Shown in pieces: positions 43,046 through 51,438 of a DNA stretch of 64,000 nucleotides. Where the stretch lies: the NCBI RefSeq assembly GCF_039524395.1, contig NZ_BAAAGO010000018.1; one strand, given 5' to 3'. The notes under the pieces were generated by a model that was not told the origin of the DNA, did not search any database, and saw only the letters and a list, made by a program, of their open reading frames with translations. Each line of letters starts with the position of its first letter. The stretch's first letter is position 1. The position numbers and the translations under genes were made by a program. This stretch comes from Micropruina glycogenica. GTDB taxonomy: Bacteria; Actinomycetota; Actinomycetes; Propionibacteriales; Propionibacteriaceae.

Positions 43046-44317
43046 TCAGCCGACCACCGTGCCCCGCTTGCCGATGGTGTACTCACGGGCCGAATCGCTC
43101 GACAGGCCCAGCAGCACCAGCACGCTGGCCGCCACGGGCAGCAGCCCGGCGTGCAGCATCACCGACGAGCCGGTGGCCAGGCGGGGCAGAATCACGCCGG
43201 CCACGCTGATCACGCTGTCGGCGCAGAGCAGCAGCCGCGCCCAGTTGCGGCGGGCCAGGGTGGCGCCGGCCAACAACACGTCGACCAGCCCCGACACCAT
43301 CAGTGCGACGCCCACGAACACCACGAGGTCGTGACTCACCGGGCCCTGCTCGAGCTCGGCCGCACCGGGCAAGGTGCCGGCGGCGATCGCGAGGCCTGCG
43401 ACCAGCAGCGAGCCGACTGCGCGCAGAGCCGTCATCGCCACCCCGAACGCGACCGAGACCGGCACGAGCCTGCGCCGCAGGCTCGGCGGTGGCTCGTCGA
43501 CGGGAGCCACCGACACCGCGGTCAGGTCGATCACCGGCAGGTCGCCGTCGGTGACGATGCGGTCACCGCCCCCGTTGCGGGAGTGATAGCCGGTGGAGAA
43601 GTCGCGCAGCACCGTCACTGCCGTGCCGGGCACCGCACTGACACCGCCCACCACGTAGTCGCGCTCTTCGTCGACGTCGTCTTCGATCTTGTGGGTGATC
43701 TGAAAGGTGAACAGCGACAGCCCGACGCTGCGATCGAAGGTTCCGGCGGCCAGCCAGTCGACCGCGAACCCGCCGGGCAGCAACCAGCCGGGCGGGCAGC
43801 GCCAGAACCGCACATGGTGCCGCTTGGACGGGCTGCCGGCCACCTCTTGCTGATAGCAGAAGTCGTGGCGGCGTCCGAACAGCACCAGCGGGCTGACCGG
43901 CGCATTGGGGTAGCTGCGCCGGGCCAGCGTCGAGGCGACGATGCGCCAACTGGTGTACAGGGTCACCGGATCGGCCTTGGCCCAGCCGGCCGCGGTCATG
44001 GCCTCGTGCACCTGGTCGGCGGTGCCGCGCAGGGCCAGGTTCACCGGGTCGCCCAGCAGACCGTCGGCGGTGCGGGTTCGTCCGATGAAGTAGTCGGGCA
44101 CGTAGATCGTGCTCAAGATTCGGTGCAGCCGCGGCAGCACCAGGTAGGCCACCAGCACCCAGAACACGAACACCAGCAGCATCGGCCAGCCGGGCTGAAT
44201 GCCCTCGCGCAGCGTTTGATAGGCCAGCCACACTGACGCCACCCCGGCCAGCACGAAGAACGCCGTGTCGAGCGTCGCGACCCAGCGCGAGCGTCGGCGG
44301 GGTTCGAGGGCTTGCAC
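43046..44317 (-). CDS. LssY C-terminal domain membrane protein
   Basis: 423 residues. Two N-terminal helices (about 14-32 and 43-62), a central LssY_C domain (PVNLALRGTADQVHEAMTAAGWAKADPVTLYTSWRI, then SPLVLFGRRHDFCYQQEV and HHVRFWRCPP), a GGDRIVTDGD-type region, and four C-terminal helices. The LssY_C domain occurs in membrane proteins linked to type I secretion or phosphatase loci, with no proven activity. A weak iron-box-like site (44337-44355) lies 20 bp upstream. Start ATG 44317. Confidence 0.87.
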   Translation of the reverse strand: MQALEPRRRSRWVATLDTAFFVLAGVASVWLAYQTLREGIQPGWPMLLVFVFWVLVAYLVLPRLHRILSTIYVPDYFIGRTRTADGLLGDPVNLALRGTADQVHEAMTAAGWAKADPVTLYTSWRIVASTLARRSYPNAPVSPLVLFGRRHDFCYQQEVAGSPSKRHHVRFWRCPPGWLLPGGFAVDWLAAGTFDRSVGLSLFTFQITHKIEDDVDEERDYVVGGVSAVPGTAVTVLRDFSTGYHSRNGGGDRIVTDGDLPVIDLTAVSVAPVDEPPPSLRRRLVPVSVAFGVAMTALRAVGSLLVAGLAIAAGTLPGAAELEQGPVSHDLVVFVGVALMVSGLVDVLLAGATLARRNWARLLLCADSVISVAGVILPRLATGSSVMLHAGLLPVAASVLVLLGLSSDSAREYTIGKRGTVVG

Positions 44318-44336
44318 GAGTGGCCTTTCTCAGGGG

Positions 44337-44355
44337 TTCGTTCAGCCTAACCGCG
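44337..44355 (-). promoter_or_regulatory. Weak iron-box-like site upstream of the LssY_C gene
   Basis: Minus strand CGCGGTTAGGCTGAACGAA shares the core GGTTAGGCT with the DtxR consensus, 13 of 19 positions. Could be a plain -10 element (TAGGCT) rather than an operator. Confidence 0.35.
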
Positions 44356-44494
44356 GCCCCGGCACGAACAGGCGATCACCCGCCGGTCGCCACGACAGCG
44401 GCCGGGCCGTCCCGGTCAATGCGCGCGGGGGTTGGTTGGGGCCCGAACTGCGACGGGTGGGGTGAATCGGGGCCCGTGCCACTACCGTCTGTAC

Positions 44495-46255
44495 GTGACC
44501 ACAGAAGAACCCGCCTTCGCCGACCTGGGCCTCGACGAGCGGCTGCTCGAAACGTTGGCCGACATCGGTTACGAGAACCCGTCGCCGATTCAGGCCGAGA
44601 CCATTCCCGCGCTGCTCGCCGGACGTGACGTGGTCGGCCTGGCCCAGACCGGCACAGGCAAGACCGCCGCCTTCGCGCTGCCCATTCTGCAGCGTCTGGA
44701 AGGCGGGCAGAAGGCGCCGCAGGGGCTGGTGCTCGCCCCCACGCGAGAACTGGCCCTGCAGGTGTGCGAGGCGTTTCAGACCTACGCCTCGCGGCTGCCC
44801 GGCGTGCACGTGCTGCCGGTCTACGGCGGCCAGGGCTACGGGGTGCAACTCAGCGCCCTGGCCCGCGGCGTGCAGGTCGTGGTCGGCACGCCGGGCCGCA
44901 TCATGGATCACCTCGAGAAGGGCACCCTCGACCTGTCGCACCTGCGTTTTCTGGTGCTCGACGAGGCCGACGAGATGCTCAACATGGGTTTCGCCGACGA
45001 CGTCGAGACGATTCTGGCCGGCACGCCCGCCGACAAGCAGGTGGCGCTGTTCTCGGCCACCATGCCGCCGGCCATTCGCAAGCTGTCGAAGAAGTACTTG
45101 AGCGACCCCGTCGAGGTGATGGTCAAGGGCCGCACCGCGACTGCGGCCAACGTCAAACACCGCTACCTCGTGGTGCCCTACCCGCAGAAGGTGGACGCCC
45201 TCACCCGCATTCTCGAGACCGAGAACTTCGAGGGCATGATCGTGTTCGTTCGCACCAAGAACGAGACCGAGACGCTGGCCGAGAAGCTGCGCGCCCGCGG
45301 TTTCTCGGCGGCTGCGATCAACGGCGACGTGGTGCAGGCGCAGCGCGAGCGCACGATCAACCAACTCAAGTCGGGTGCGCTCGACATTCTGGTGGCCACC
45401 GACGTGGCCGCCCGGGGGCTCGACGTCGACCGCATCAGCCACGTGGTCAACTACGACCTGCCGCTCGACACCGAGTCGTACGTGCACCGAATCGGACGCA
45501 CCGGCCGCGCCGGTCGCAGCGGCGAGGCCATCTCGTTCGTCACGCCGCGGGAACGCCGGCTGTTGTCGGCCATAGAGCGCGCCACCGGGCAGGCCCTCAC
45601 CCAGACCCCGGTGCCCACCGCAGACGACGTGAACGCCACCCGGCTGAGCCGTTTCGACGAGGCGATCACCCAAGCGCTGGGTTCGGAGCGGCTGGAGTTC
45701 TTCAAGGCCGTGGTCGCACACTACGTGGACGAGTACGACGTGCCCGAACTCGACGTGGCGGCCGCCTTGGCGCTGGCCGCGCAGGGCGAAGAGCCGTTGC
45801 TGCTCGAACCCGACCCCGAGCCGAGGGAACGCGAGAGCCGTCCGCAGCGTGGTAACGACGACGCCCTTCGTCCAGACCGACCCGAGCGACGCCAGCGGGG
45901 CGACTCTCCCCCACTGGCCACCTACCGCATCGCGGTCGGCAAGCGGCACCGCATCACACCGCGGCACATCGTGGGTGCCCTGGCCAACGAGGGCGGCCTG
46001 CGGCGTGAGGAATTCGGCCACATCGACATTCGTCTCGACCACACTCTCGTCGAACTGCCCGCCCACCTGCCGCAGCACGCGTGGGACGCGCTGAAGTCCA
46101 CCCGCATCTCGGGCACGTTGATCGAGCTCACGCCCGCGCGAGCCGAGAGCCTCGACCGAGACCGGCCGCGCCGCAAACCCGCGGGCGGCGGCTACGGCAA
46201 GGGCTCCACGCACCAGCACCGGCAGGGGCACAAGGGCAAGCGCCGCACGTACTGA
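44495..46255 (+). CDS. deaD: DEAD-box RNA helicase with DbpA-type RNA-binding tail
   Basis: 586 residues. Motifs: Q motif YENPSPIQAETIP, I AQTGTGKT, Ia PTRELALQV, II DEADEML, III SAT, IV FVRTKNETE, V ATDVAARGLDVD and VI HRIGRTGRAGR. A C-terminal DbpA-like RNA-binding domain (TYRIAVGKRHRITPRHIVGALANEGGL) and a basic Gly/Lys/Arg tail identify a CsdA/DeaD-type cold-shock or ribosome-assembly helicase. GTG 44495 (VTTEEPAFADLGLDER) matches the family start; an in-frame ATG further up adds unrelated residues. Divergent from the LssY_C gene. Confidence 0.95.
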   Translation: MTTEEPAFADLGLDERLLETLADIGYENPSPIQAETIPALLAGRDVVGLAQTGTGKTAAFALPILQRLEGGQKAPQGLVLAPTRELALQVCEAFQTYASRLPGVHVLPVYGGQGYGVQLSALARGVQVVVGTPGRIMDHLEKGTLDLSHLRFLVLDEADEMLNMGFADDVETILAGTPADKQVALFSATMPPAIRKLSKKYLSDPVEVMVKGRTATAANVKHRYLVVPYPQKVDALTRILETENFEGMIVFVRTKNETETLAEKLRARGFSAAAINGDVVQAQRERTINQLKSGALDILVATDVAARGLDVDRISHVVNYDLPLDTESYVHRIGRTGRAGRSGEAISFVTPRERRLLSAIERATGQALTQTPVPTADDVNATRLSRFDEAITQALGSERLEFFKAVVAHYVDEYDVPELDVAAALALAAQGEEPLLLEPDPEPRERESRPQRGNDDALRPDRPERRQRGDSPPLATYRIAVGKRHRITPRHIVGALANEGGLRREEFGHIDIRLDHTLVELPAHLPQHAWDALKSTRISGTLIELTPARAESLDRDRPRRKPAGGGYGKGSTHQHRQGHKGKRRTY

Positions 46256-46282
46256 CCTCGGCTGGTCACCACGGCGTTCTTT

Positions 46283-46490
46283 CGTCATCCCGGCGCACGC
46301 CGGAATCTCATGCCCGGCCAAGCGCAGCCTGCCGACAAGTCACCATCGCATCGAGCGAACGGCATCGATTGAGATCCCGGCGTTCGCCGGGATGACAGGG
46401 TGCGGGCGGTCGTCATTCCGGCGCACGCCGGAATCTCATCGCACGTTGCTGTCGGTACAGAGTGAGATCCCGGCTTTCGCGGGGATGACG
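46283..46490. repeat. Four dispersed palindromic elements in a convergent gap
   Basis: Copies at 46283-46309, 46371-46396, 46411-46437 and 46464-46490, alternating in orientation (CGTCATCCCGG... and GAGATCCCGG...). They occupy the 246 bp between the helicase (plus) and hydrolase (minus) genes. Adjacent opposite copies could also pair with each other into longer hairpins. Confidence 0.88.
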
Positions 46491-46501
46491 GTAAATGCGC
46501 G

Positions 46502-47503
46502 TCAGGGCTGCTCGGTGACCAGCGGGGGCACCAGCAGTCCCCCGGCCGACGGGTCGCCCACGCCCAGCCCGGCTTCGACGATGACGACCACCTGCTCGGT
46601 GGTGCCGGCGTTGGTCGACCAGGGGTCGACGAAGTCGTGGGCCCACTTCAGAGCCGGGTCGATCTTGGCCTCGCCGTAGTAGTCGGACGATCCGGCAAAC
46701 ACGGTGCTGCCGAACGCTCGCGCGGCGTCTTGCCGAACGGCGATGTCGTTCGGGTTGGTGACCAACACCGCACGAGCCAGCCGGTGCCCGACCACCACGC
46801 TGCGATCGAACATGGCCTCGGACAGGTGCAGGTACGGCATCACCCCAGGCAGCGGAAAGCCCGGGTAGGCGTACGGGCTGTGGCCCAGATTCGCCTTCAC
46901 CCGCGGATCCCACCACATGTAGAACCGCGGCACGATGCGCGGGTACTTCACGCACAACCGCACCGCCGGCATCGGAAACCCCTTGGGCGCCACCAACGGC
47001 GCGGCGAGCACCACCCGGGTCACCTCAGCACGGGTGGCGGCCGCCCACGCCGCCAGCGTGCCGCCCGCGCTCAGCCCGAAAAGCCACACCTGGTCGCCCA
47101 AACCGGCGGCGATGTCGATGCAGGTGTTCACGTGGTCGACGAGCTCGTGCTGGGTCAGTTCGGCTAGCCCCCGGTTCAGCACGTCCGGCAAACCGTGCCG
47201 CGGCATGCGCGGCACCAGCACCCGATAGCCGAGCTCGCTCAGCTTCTCGCCCACCGCCGCGAACTGCGACGGCGCGTTGGTGAACCCGTGCCACATCACC
47301 AGCGTGATCGCTGCGTCCTCATCGGGCTCGAACAGCCGGGTGCTGGTGTCGTCGGGAATATCGGCGTCCAGGGCGACCAACTGGTCGAACCGGTCGAGCG
47401 CGGCCTCGCGTCCAGTCGTCGGATCGCCGGCGGGACGGGGCGGGGCGGCGATGCTCAACCTGCGGCGGAACCAAGGTTCACGCGGTGTGGCCTGGGCGGT
47501 CAT
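46502..47503 (-). CDS. Alpha/beta hydrolase
   Basis: 333 residues. The fold is indicated by VMWHGFTNAPSQFAAVGEKLSELGYRVLVPRMPRHG (oxyanion strand and helix) and the nucleophile elbow WLFGLSAGGTLAAWAA (Ser near 149). The C-terminus has LVTNPNDIAVRQDAA, a plausible Asp region, and a His in LKWAHDFVDPW. Similar to carboxylesterase/monoacylglycerol lipase-like proteins; the substrate is unknown. No signal peptide; start ATG 47503. Stands alone on the minus strand. Confidence 0.87.
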   Translation of the reverse strand: MTAQATPREPWFRRRLSIAAPPRPAGDPTTGREAALDRFDQLVALDADIPDDTSTRLFEPDEDAAITLVMWHGFTNAPSQFAAVGEKLSELGYRVLVPRMPRHGLPDVLNRGLAELTQHELVDHVNTCIDIAAGLGDQVWLFGLSAGGTLAAWAAATRAEVTRVVLAAPLVAPKGFPMPAVRLCVKYPRIVPRFYMWWDPRVKANLGHSPYAYPGFPLPGVMPYLHLSEAMFDRSVVVGHRLARAVLVTNPNDIAVRQDAARAFGSTVFAGSSDYYGEAKIDPALKWAHDFVDPWSTNAGTTEQVVVIVEAGLGVGDPSAGGLLVPPLVTEQP

Positions 47504-47666
47504 GGCTGCGGGTCCGTCCGATCTACTCGCCTCGATGATCGCGACCCTAGAGGATCAGCGTCATGGGCGGGTCGTCCACGCGTCCCCCGCAGCCAGCCCA
47601 CAAGTCTGTTCACTGCGTGTCGAGCCCGAGCCGATACGCCTCCATCAAGAAAGGCCCCTGAAAGCA

Positions 47667-48053
47667 GTGCCCGAATTCTGGTCAAACCTCGGCAGCATCT
47701 TCTGGTACACGCTCACGATCATCGTCTTCGTGTCGTAGCTGATGGTGCTGTTCTCGATCGTCGGTGACATCTTCCGCGATCGCGAGATGTCCGGCGGTCT
47801 GCGTGCCGTGTGGATCGTCTGCCTGATCTTCTTCCCCTTCATCACCGCCCTGATCTACCTCATCGTGCGCGGTCGTGGCATGACTGAGCGTGCCGTCGCC
47901 CAGGCCGAACGCAACAAGGCGGCCGCCGACGACTACATTCGCTCGGTGGCCGGCAGCCCTGCCGACGAGATCGCGCGGGCGAAGGCCCTGCTGGACGCCG
48001 GCACCATCTCGCCTGCCGAGTACGAAGCGCTGAAGGCCAAGGCGCTGGCCTGA
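47667..48053 (+). pseudogene. SHOCT-domain membrane protein interrupted by an in-frame TAG
   Basis: GTG 47667 begins VPEFWSNLGSIFWYTLTIIV, then TAG at 47736-47738, then LMVLFSIVGDIFRDREMSGG in the same frame, ending with a SHOCT motif (DEIARAKALLDAGTISPAEYEALK). Family members read ...F-x-S/A-Y-LMVLFSI through this point, so TAG is a single-base change from TAC (Tyr). Two membrane helices are expected (about 10-32 and 43-63); the stop falls in the first. ATG 47742 might restart a shortened 103-residue form. Confidence 0.85.
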
Positions 48054-48111
48054 GCCACCCGATGCTGCACGGCCGCCGCTACTCACGTCGAGTCGCGGCG
48101 GCCGTTAACGT

Positions 48112-48882
48112 GTGACCATGCGCGACGACCTGCACCACGTGGCCGAGCTGCCCGATCAGGTGCGGCGGGTGGTGTCGTTGGTGCCGTCCCTCACCGAGGC
48201 GATCGCGGCCACGCGTCCAGAACTGCTGGTGGGCGCAACCGACTGGTGCACCCACCCCGCCGACCTGGCTGTCACCCGGGTTCGCGGCACCAAGAATCCC
48301 GACCTGAACGCCATCGCCCAACTGGCACCAGACCTGGTCGTGGCGAACCATGAAGAGAACCGCAAGCTCGACGTGCAGCGGCTGCGCGACCGGGGCATCA
48401 CGGTCTGGGTCACGCGCATCGACACCGTCGACGACGCGCTGACCAGCCTGCGCCGGCTGTTCACCGGCCCTCTCGCCACGCCGTACGTGCCCTGGCTCGA
48501 TGAGGCCGAGGGGGTGTGGTCGGCTCCGCCGCGCCTGCCCGCCCTGACCGTCGCACTGCCGATCTGGCGCCGGCCGTGGATGTGGGTCGGCCCTGACACT
48601 TATATCGATGACGTGCTGCGCCGCCTGGGGCTGCGCAACGTGGTCACCGCGCCGCGCTACCCGCATCTCGACCTCGCCGACGTCATGGGCCTGCGACCGG
48701 ATCTGGTTCTGCTGCCCGACGAGCCGTACGCGTTCTCGTCCGAGGACGGCCCGGACGCGCTGGGCTCGACCCACTCGGTGCTGGTGCCCGGCCGGGCCCT
48801 GTCGTGGTACGGCCCGGCGATGGTCGGGGCCCGCGAAGATCTCGAGCGCCGCATCGCAGCGACGGGAGTCTGGGCCCGGTGA
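48112..48882 (+). CDS. Helical-backbone metal receptor (BtuF-like), apparently cytoplasmic
   Basis: 256 residues with a Peripla_BP_2-type fold: RRVVSLVPSLTEAIAATRPELLVGATDWCTHPADL, ELAPDLVVANHEENRKLDVQRL-like segment (AQLAPDLVVANHEENRK) and DVMGLRPDLVLLPDEPYAF. These are BtuF/cobalamin-binding signatures, yet no signal peptide or lipobox is present and no ABC genes are adjacent. It may bind a corrinoid or metal-chelate intracellularly. GTG 48112. The stop overlaps the MFS gene (GTGA), so the two are co-translated. Confidence 0.87.
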   Translation: MTMRDDLHHVAELPDQVRRVVSLVPSLTEAIAATRPELLVGATDWCTHPADLAVTRVRGTKNPDLNAIAQLAPDLVVANHEENRKLDVQRLRDRGITVWVTRIDTVDDALTSLRRLFTGPLATPYVPWLDEAEGVWSAPPRLPALTVALPIWRRPWMWVGPDTYIDDVLRRLGLRNVVTAPRYPHLDLADVMGLRPDLVLLPDEPYAFSSEDGPDALGSTHSVLVPGRALSWYGPAMVGAREDLERRIAATGVWAR

Positions 48883-50063
48883 GGTCGATGCTCGAGCGTC
48901 CGCTGATTCCTTTGGCGTCGCTGTTCTGGGGCCTGCAGTTCGCCTTTCTCAGCCCGTCGCTCGCGCTGATTCTGGTCAGCCTGTACGGTGCGACCCCGGC
49001 CGAGGTCGGCTGGGTGCTGGCCTGCTACAACGCCGCCGGGTTCGTGGTGTCGCTGCTGGTGCCGGCCTGGGCCGACCGACAGCGCCAGTACCTGTGGCCG
49101 CTGCTGGTGTGCTCGGTGTTGAACCTGGCCCTGACCGTGGCACTCACCCTCGCCACCAGCCTGCCGTGGGTGACCGTCGCGCTGGTCGTGTTCGGCGCAC
49201 CCGCCGGTGTCGGCATGTCGCTGATCTTCGCGCACCTGGCGCACGGGGGCGCCGCCCCCGCCGACCTGATGAACAATCGCGCGATCGTGTCGTTCGCCTG
49301 GGTGGCCGCGCCCCCGATCGCCACCGCCCTGATCGGCTGGTTCGGCCCTGAGTCGGTGCTGCTGGTGATCGCTGCGATCGCGCTCGGCAACGTGGCGATC
49401 ACGCTGGTGCTGCTGCGCCTGTCTCGCCGACAACCAACACACAGTCGCGACGAACGTCCGGCAGCGAAGGCCGCAGAAATGGGCCATACCCGAGTCGGCG
49501 TGGCCGTGATCGTGGTCGCCTTCGTGCTTGTACAGGCCACCAACGCGGCCAGCACGGCCGTGCTCACCCTGTACGTCAGCGTGGGCCTCGGCCTGCCGGT
49601 GCTCTGGGCGGGCCTGGCCCTGGCCATCGCCGCCGCCCTCGAGATTCCCGCCCTGATCGGTCTGGGACGGCTCACCGGACGGTTCCCGCTGGTGCGCTTG
49701 ATGCTGTTCGGTTGCGTGTGCGGCATCGGCTACTACGTGGGCATGGCTCTGGTGCGCGAGCCGTGGGCGCTGCTGGCGTTGCAGGTGCTGAACGCGCTGT
49801 TCGTCGCGACCGTCTCGGGTGTCGGCATGACGCTGTTTCAGCAGATCATCGCCGGGCCCGGGTTTGCCACTGGGCTGTACACGATCACCCGGCGGGTGGG
49901 CAACATCGCCATCGGCCCGCTGATCGCCATCGCGAGCACCCCGGCGGGTTACCCGGGCATCTTCCTGGCCTGTGCGGTGCTCGCTCTGGTGGGCGGCGCC
50001 ACCATCGGCGTGGTCGGCCGCCGGGCCGCCCGTAGAGCCGATGGGCTGGGCTCCGCGGACTGA
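48879..50063 (+). CDS. MFS exporter, sugar-efflux (SetA)-like
   Basis: About 394 residues, 12 predicted membrane segments with a short central loop (RRQPTHSRDERPAAKAAEMG, about 180-200). SetA-like features: FWGLQFAFLSPSLALILVSLYGATPAEVGWVLACYNA, PAWADRQRQYLWPLL and NNRAIVSFAWVAAPPIATALIGWFG. GTG 48879 overlaps the BtuF-like gene's stop; ATG 48888 is an alternative. A substrate cannot be named: sugars or small drugs. It converges on lacI. Confidence 0.88.
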   Translation: MRSMLERPLIPLASLFWGLQFAFLSPSLALILVSLYGATPAEVGWVLACYNAAGFVVSLLVPAWADRQRQYLWPLLVCSVLNLALTVALTLATSLPWVTVALVVFGAPAGVGMSLIFAHLAHGGAAPADLMNNRAIVSFAWVAAPPIATALIGWFGPESVLLVIAAIALGNVAITLVLLRLSRRQPTHSRDERPAAKAAEMGHTRVGVAVIVVAFVLVQATNAASTAVLTLYVSVGLGLPVLWAGLALAIAAALEIPALIGLGRLTGRFPLVRLMLFGCVCGIGYYVGMALVREPWALLALQVLNALFVATVSGVGMTLFQQIIAGPGFATGLYTITRRVGNIAIGPLIAIASTPAGYPGIFLACAVLALVGGATIGVVGRRAARRADGLGSAD

Positions 50064-50086
50064 CTCACCCGGACGGCGCGCTGGAA

Positions 50087-50111
50087 GATTGCGGCCTTCG
50101 CCGGAATGACG
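50087..50111. repeat. Decayed dispersed palindromic element
   Basis: GATTGCGGCCTTCGCCGGAA plus TGACG in the 50-bp gap between the MFS gene and lacI. The left arm has lost the CCC and the symmetry is partial. It may still terminate one of the two convergent genes. Confidence 0.6.
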
Positions 50112-50113
50112 AA

Positions 50114-51169
50114 TCAGTGGTGCGGTGCTGTCTGGACGGCCACCGGTCCGGTCGACGAACGCACCGCCAGCGTGGGGGCCGAGTCGAGGTAGTGCGCCGG
50201 CGTTCCGCCCGAGATCAGCTCGGTGAGCCGGCGGGCGGCGTGTGACCCGAACGCCAGCACGTCGTGGCTGAGGGCGGTCAACGACGGGTACGTGTGTTCG
50301 CAGAGCACCGAATCGTCCCAGGCGATGATCGACACGTCGCCGGGCACGGCCAGGCCCAACTCGTGCGCCACCCCGAGCCCGGCCACCGCCATCACATCGT
50401 TGTCGTAGATCAGCGCGGTGGGCCGGTCGGTGGCCCGCAGCGCCGCCTCGGTGGCCAACCGGCCCGACTCGGGGCCGTAGTCGGCGCGCAGCAGTTGGGC
50501 CTCGACGCCGAGCTGCTGGGTGACCGCCAGAAACGCCGAGTCGCGAATTCGGGTGTGCATGAACGCACGAATGCCCGCCACCCGGCCGATGCGCCGGTGC
50601 CCCAGGGCGGCGAGGTGCGCCACGGCCTCGCGCATCGAGGTGACGTCGTCGGTCCACACACAACTCAGCCGACCCGCCATGGCGGGGTCGCCCACCACCA
50701 CCGCGGGCAGGCCGCCCGGCTCGCTGCACCAGGCCACCCGCGGGTCGTCCACGGCGATGTCGACCAGCAGCACCCCGTCGACCCGGCGCTCGGCCCGCCA
50801 CCGCTTGAGCGTCTCGAGGTCGTCCTCGGGTGAACCCACCACCTGCAGCAGCAACCCGGTCGCCCGCTTGGAGAGCTCGGCCTCTACGCCGGCCAGAAAA
50901 CGCATATAGAAGGGCTCGATGCTCAGCGTCTGCGGGTCGCGGGCCAGCACCAGACCGTAGGTGTTGGTCTTGGCCTCAGCGAGCGACCGTGCTGCGCTGG
51001 CGGGCGCCCAGTTGAGCTCTTCGGCGACCCGCAGAACTCGCTCGCGGGTTTCGTCCGAAACACCTTTGCGGCCGTTCAGCGCGAACGAGACCGCACCGAT
51101 CGACACTCCTGCACGTTTCGCGATGTCATTGATGGTTACCCGGCGCCCGGGCCGGTTCGTGCTGGTCAC
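50114..51169 (-). CDS. LacI-family transcriptional regulator
   Basis: 351 residues. The N-terminal HTH/hinge is TINDIAKRAGVSIGAVSFALNGRKGVSDETRERVLRVAEEL (about 11-50), then the periplasmic-binding-type sugar sensor with AARSLAEAKTNTYGLVLARD and DDSVLCEHTYPSLTALSHDV. Last gene of the glycan operon downstream of tatA. It probably represses the operon through the CG-centred palindromes at 61358 and 61732 until a beta-linked oligosaccharide or sugar binds. Start ATG 51169 (or a nearby in-frame codon). Confidence 0.94.
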   Translation of the reverse strand: MTSTNRPGRRVTINDIAKRAGVSIGAVSFALNGRKGVSDETRERVLRVAEELNWAPASAARSLAEAKTNTYGLVLARDPQTLSIEPFYMRFLAGVEAELSKRATGLLLQVVGSPEDDLETLKRWRAERRVDGVLLVDIAVDDPRVAWCSEPGGLPAVVVGDPAMAGRLSCVWTDDVTSMREAVAHLAALGHRRIGRVAGIRAFMHTRIRDSAFLAVTQQLGVEAQLLRADYGPESGRLATEAALRATDRPTALIYDNDVMAVAGLGVAHELGLAVPGDVSIIAWDDSVLCEHTYPSLTALSHDVLAFGSHAARRLTELISGGTPAHYLDSAPTLAVRSSTGPVAVQTAPHH

Positions 51170-51194
51170 GGCGTCCTGCTCGAACGCGGTCGGC

Positions 51195-51380
51195 TCAGGC
51201 CCGGGCGTCGTCCGCGGTGACGTTGTCGGCTACGCCCGGGGCCGCCGAGGTCTCTTCCTTGAAATCGCGAATCGCCTTGCCGGCGTTCTTGCCGAAGTTG
51301 GCGAGCCGTGCGCCACCGAAGAGGATCAGCGCCACCACGGCGATGATCACCCACTCCCAGCCTCCAAGATTGGGCAGCAT
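51195..51380 (-). CDS. tatA: Twin-arginine translocase TatA/E-like subunit
   Basis: 61 residues: one N-terminal membrane helix (WEWVIIAVVALILFGGARL), the conserved FG hinge (LANFGKNAGKAIRDFKEE), and an acidic tail. Standard TatA architecture. ATG 51380, AAGGAGA about 8 bp upstream. No tatC or tatB is near. It lies between GH1 and lacI, inside an operon whose binding protein (56783-58594) carries a Tat-type signal. Length is at the short end for TatA. It could be the general TatA or a second, operon-linked copy. Confidence 0.92.
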   Translation of the reverse strand: MLPNLGGWEWVIIAVVALILFGGARLANFGKNAGKAIRDFKEETSAAPGVADNVTADDARA

Positions 51381-51438
51381 GTGCAGATCTCCTTGTCATT
51401 CGGTGCCGGTTCATGGCCGGCACCGCATCAGTTGAGGT

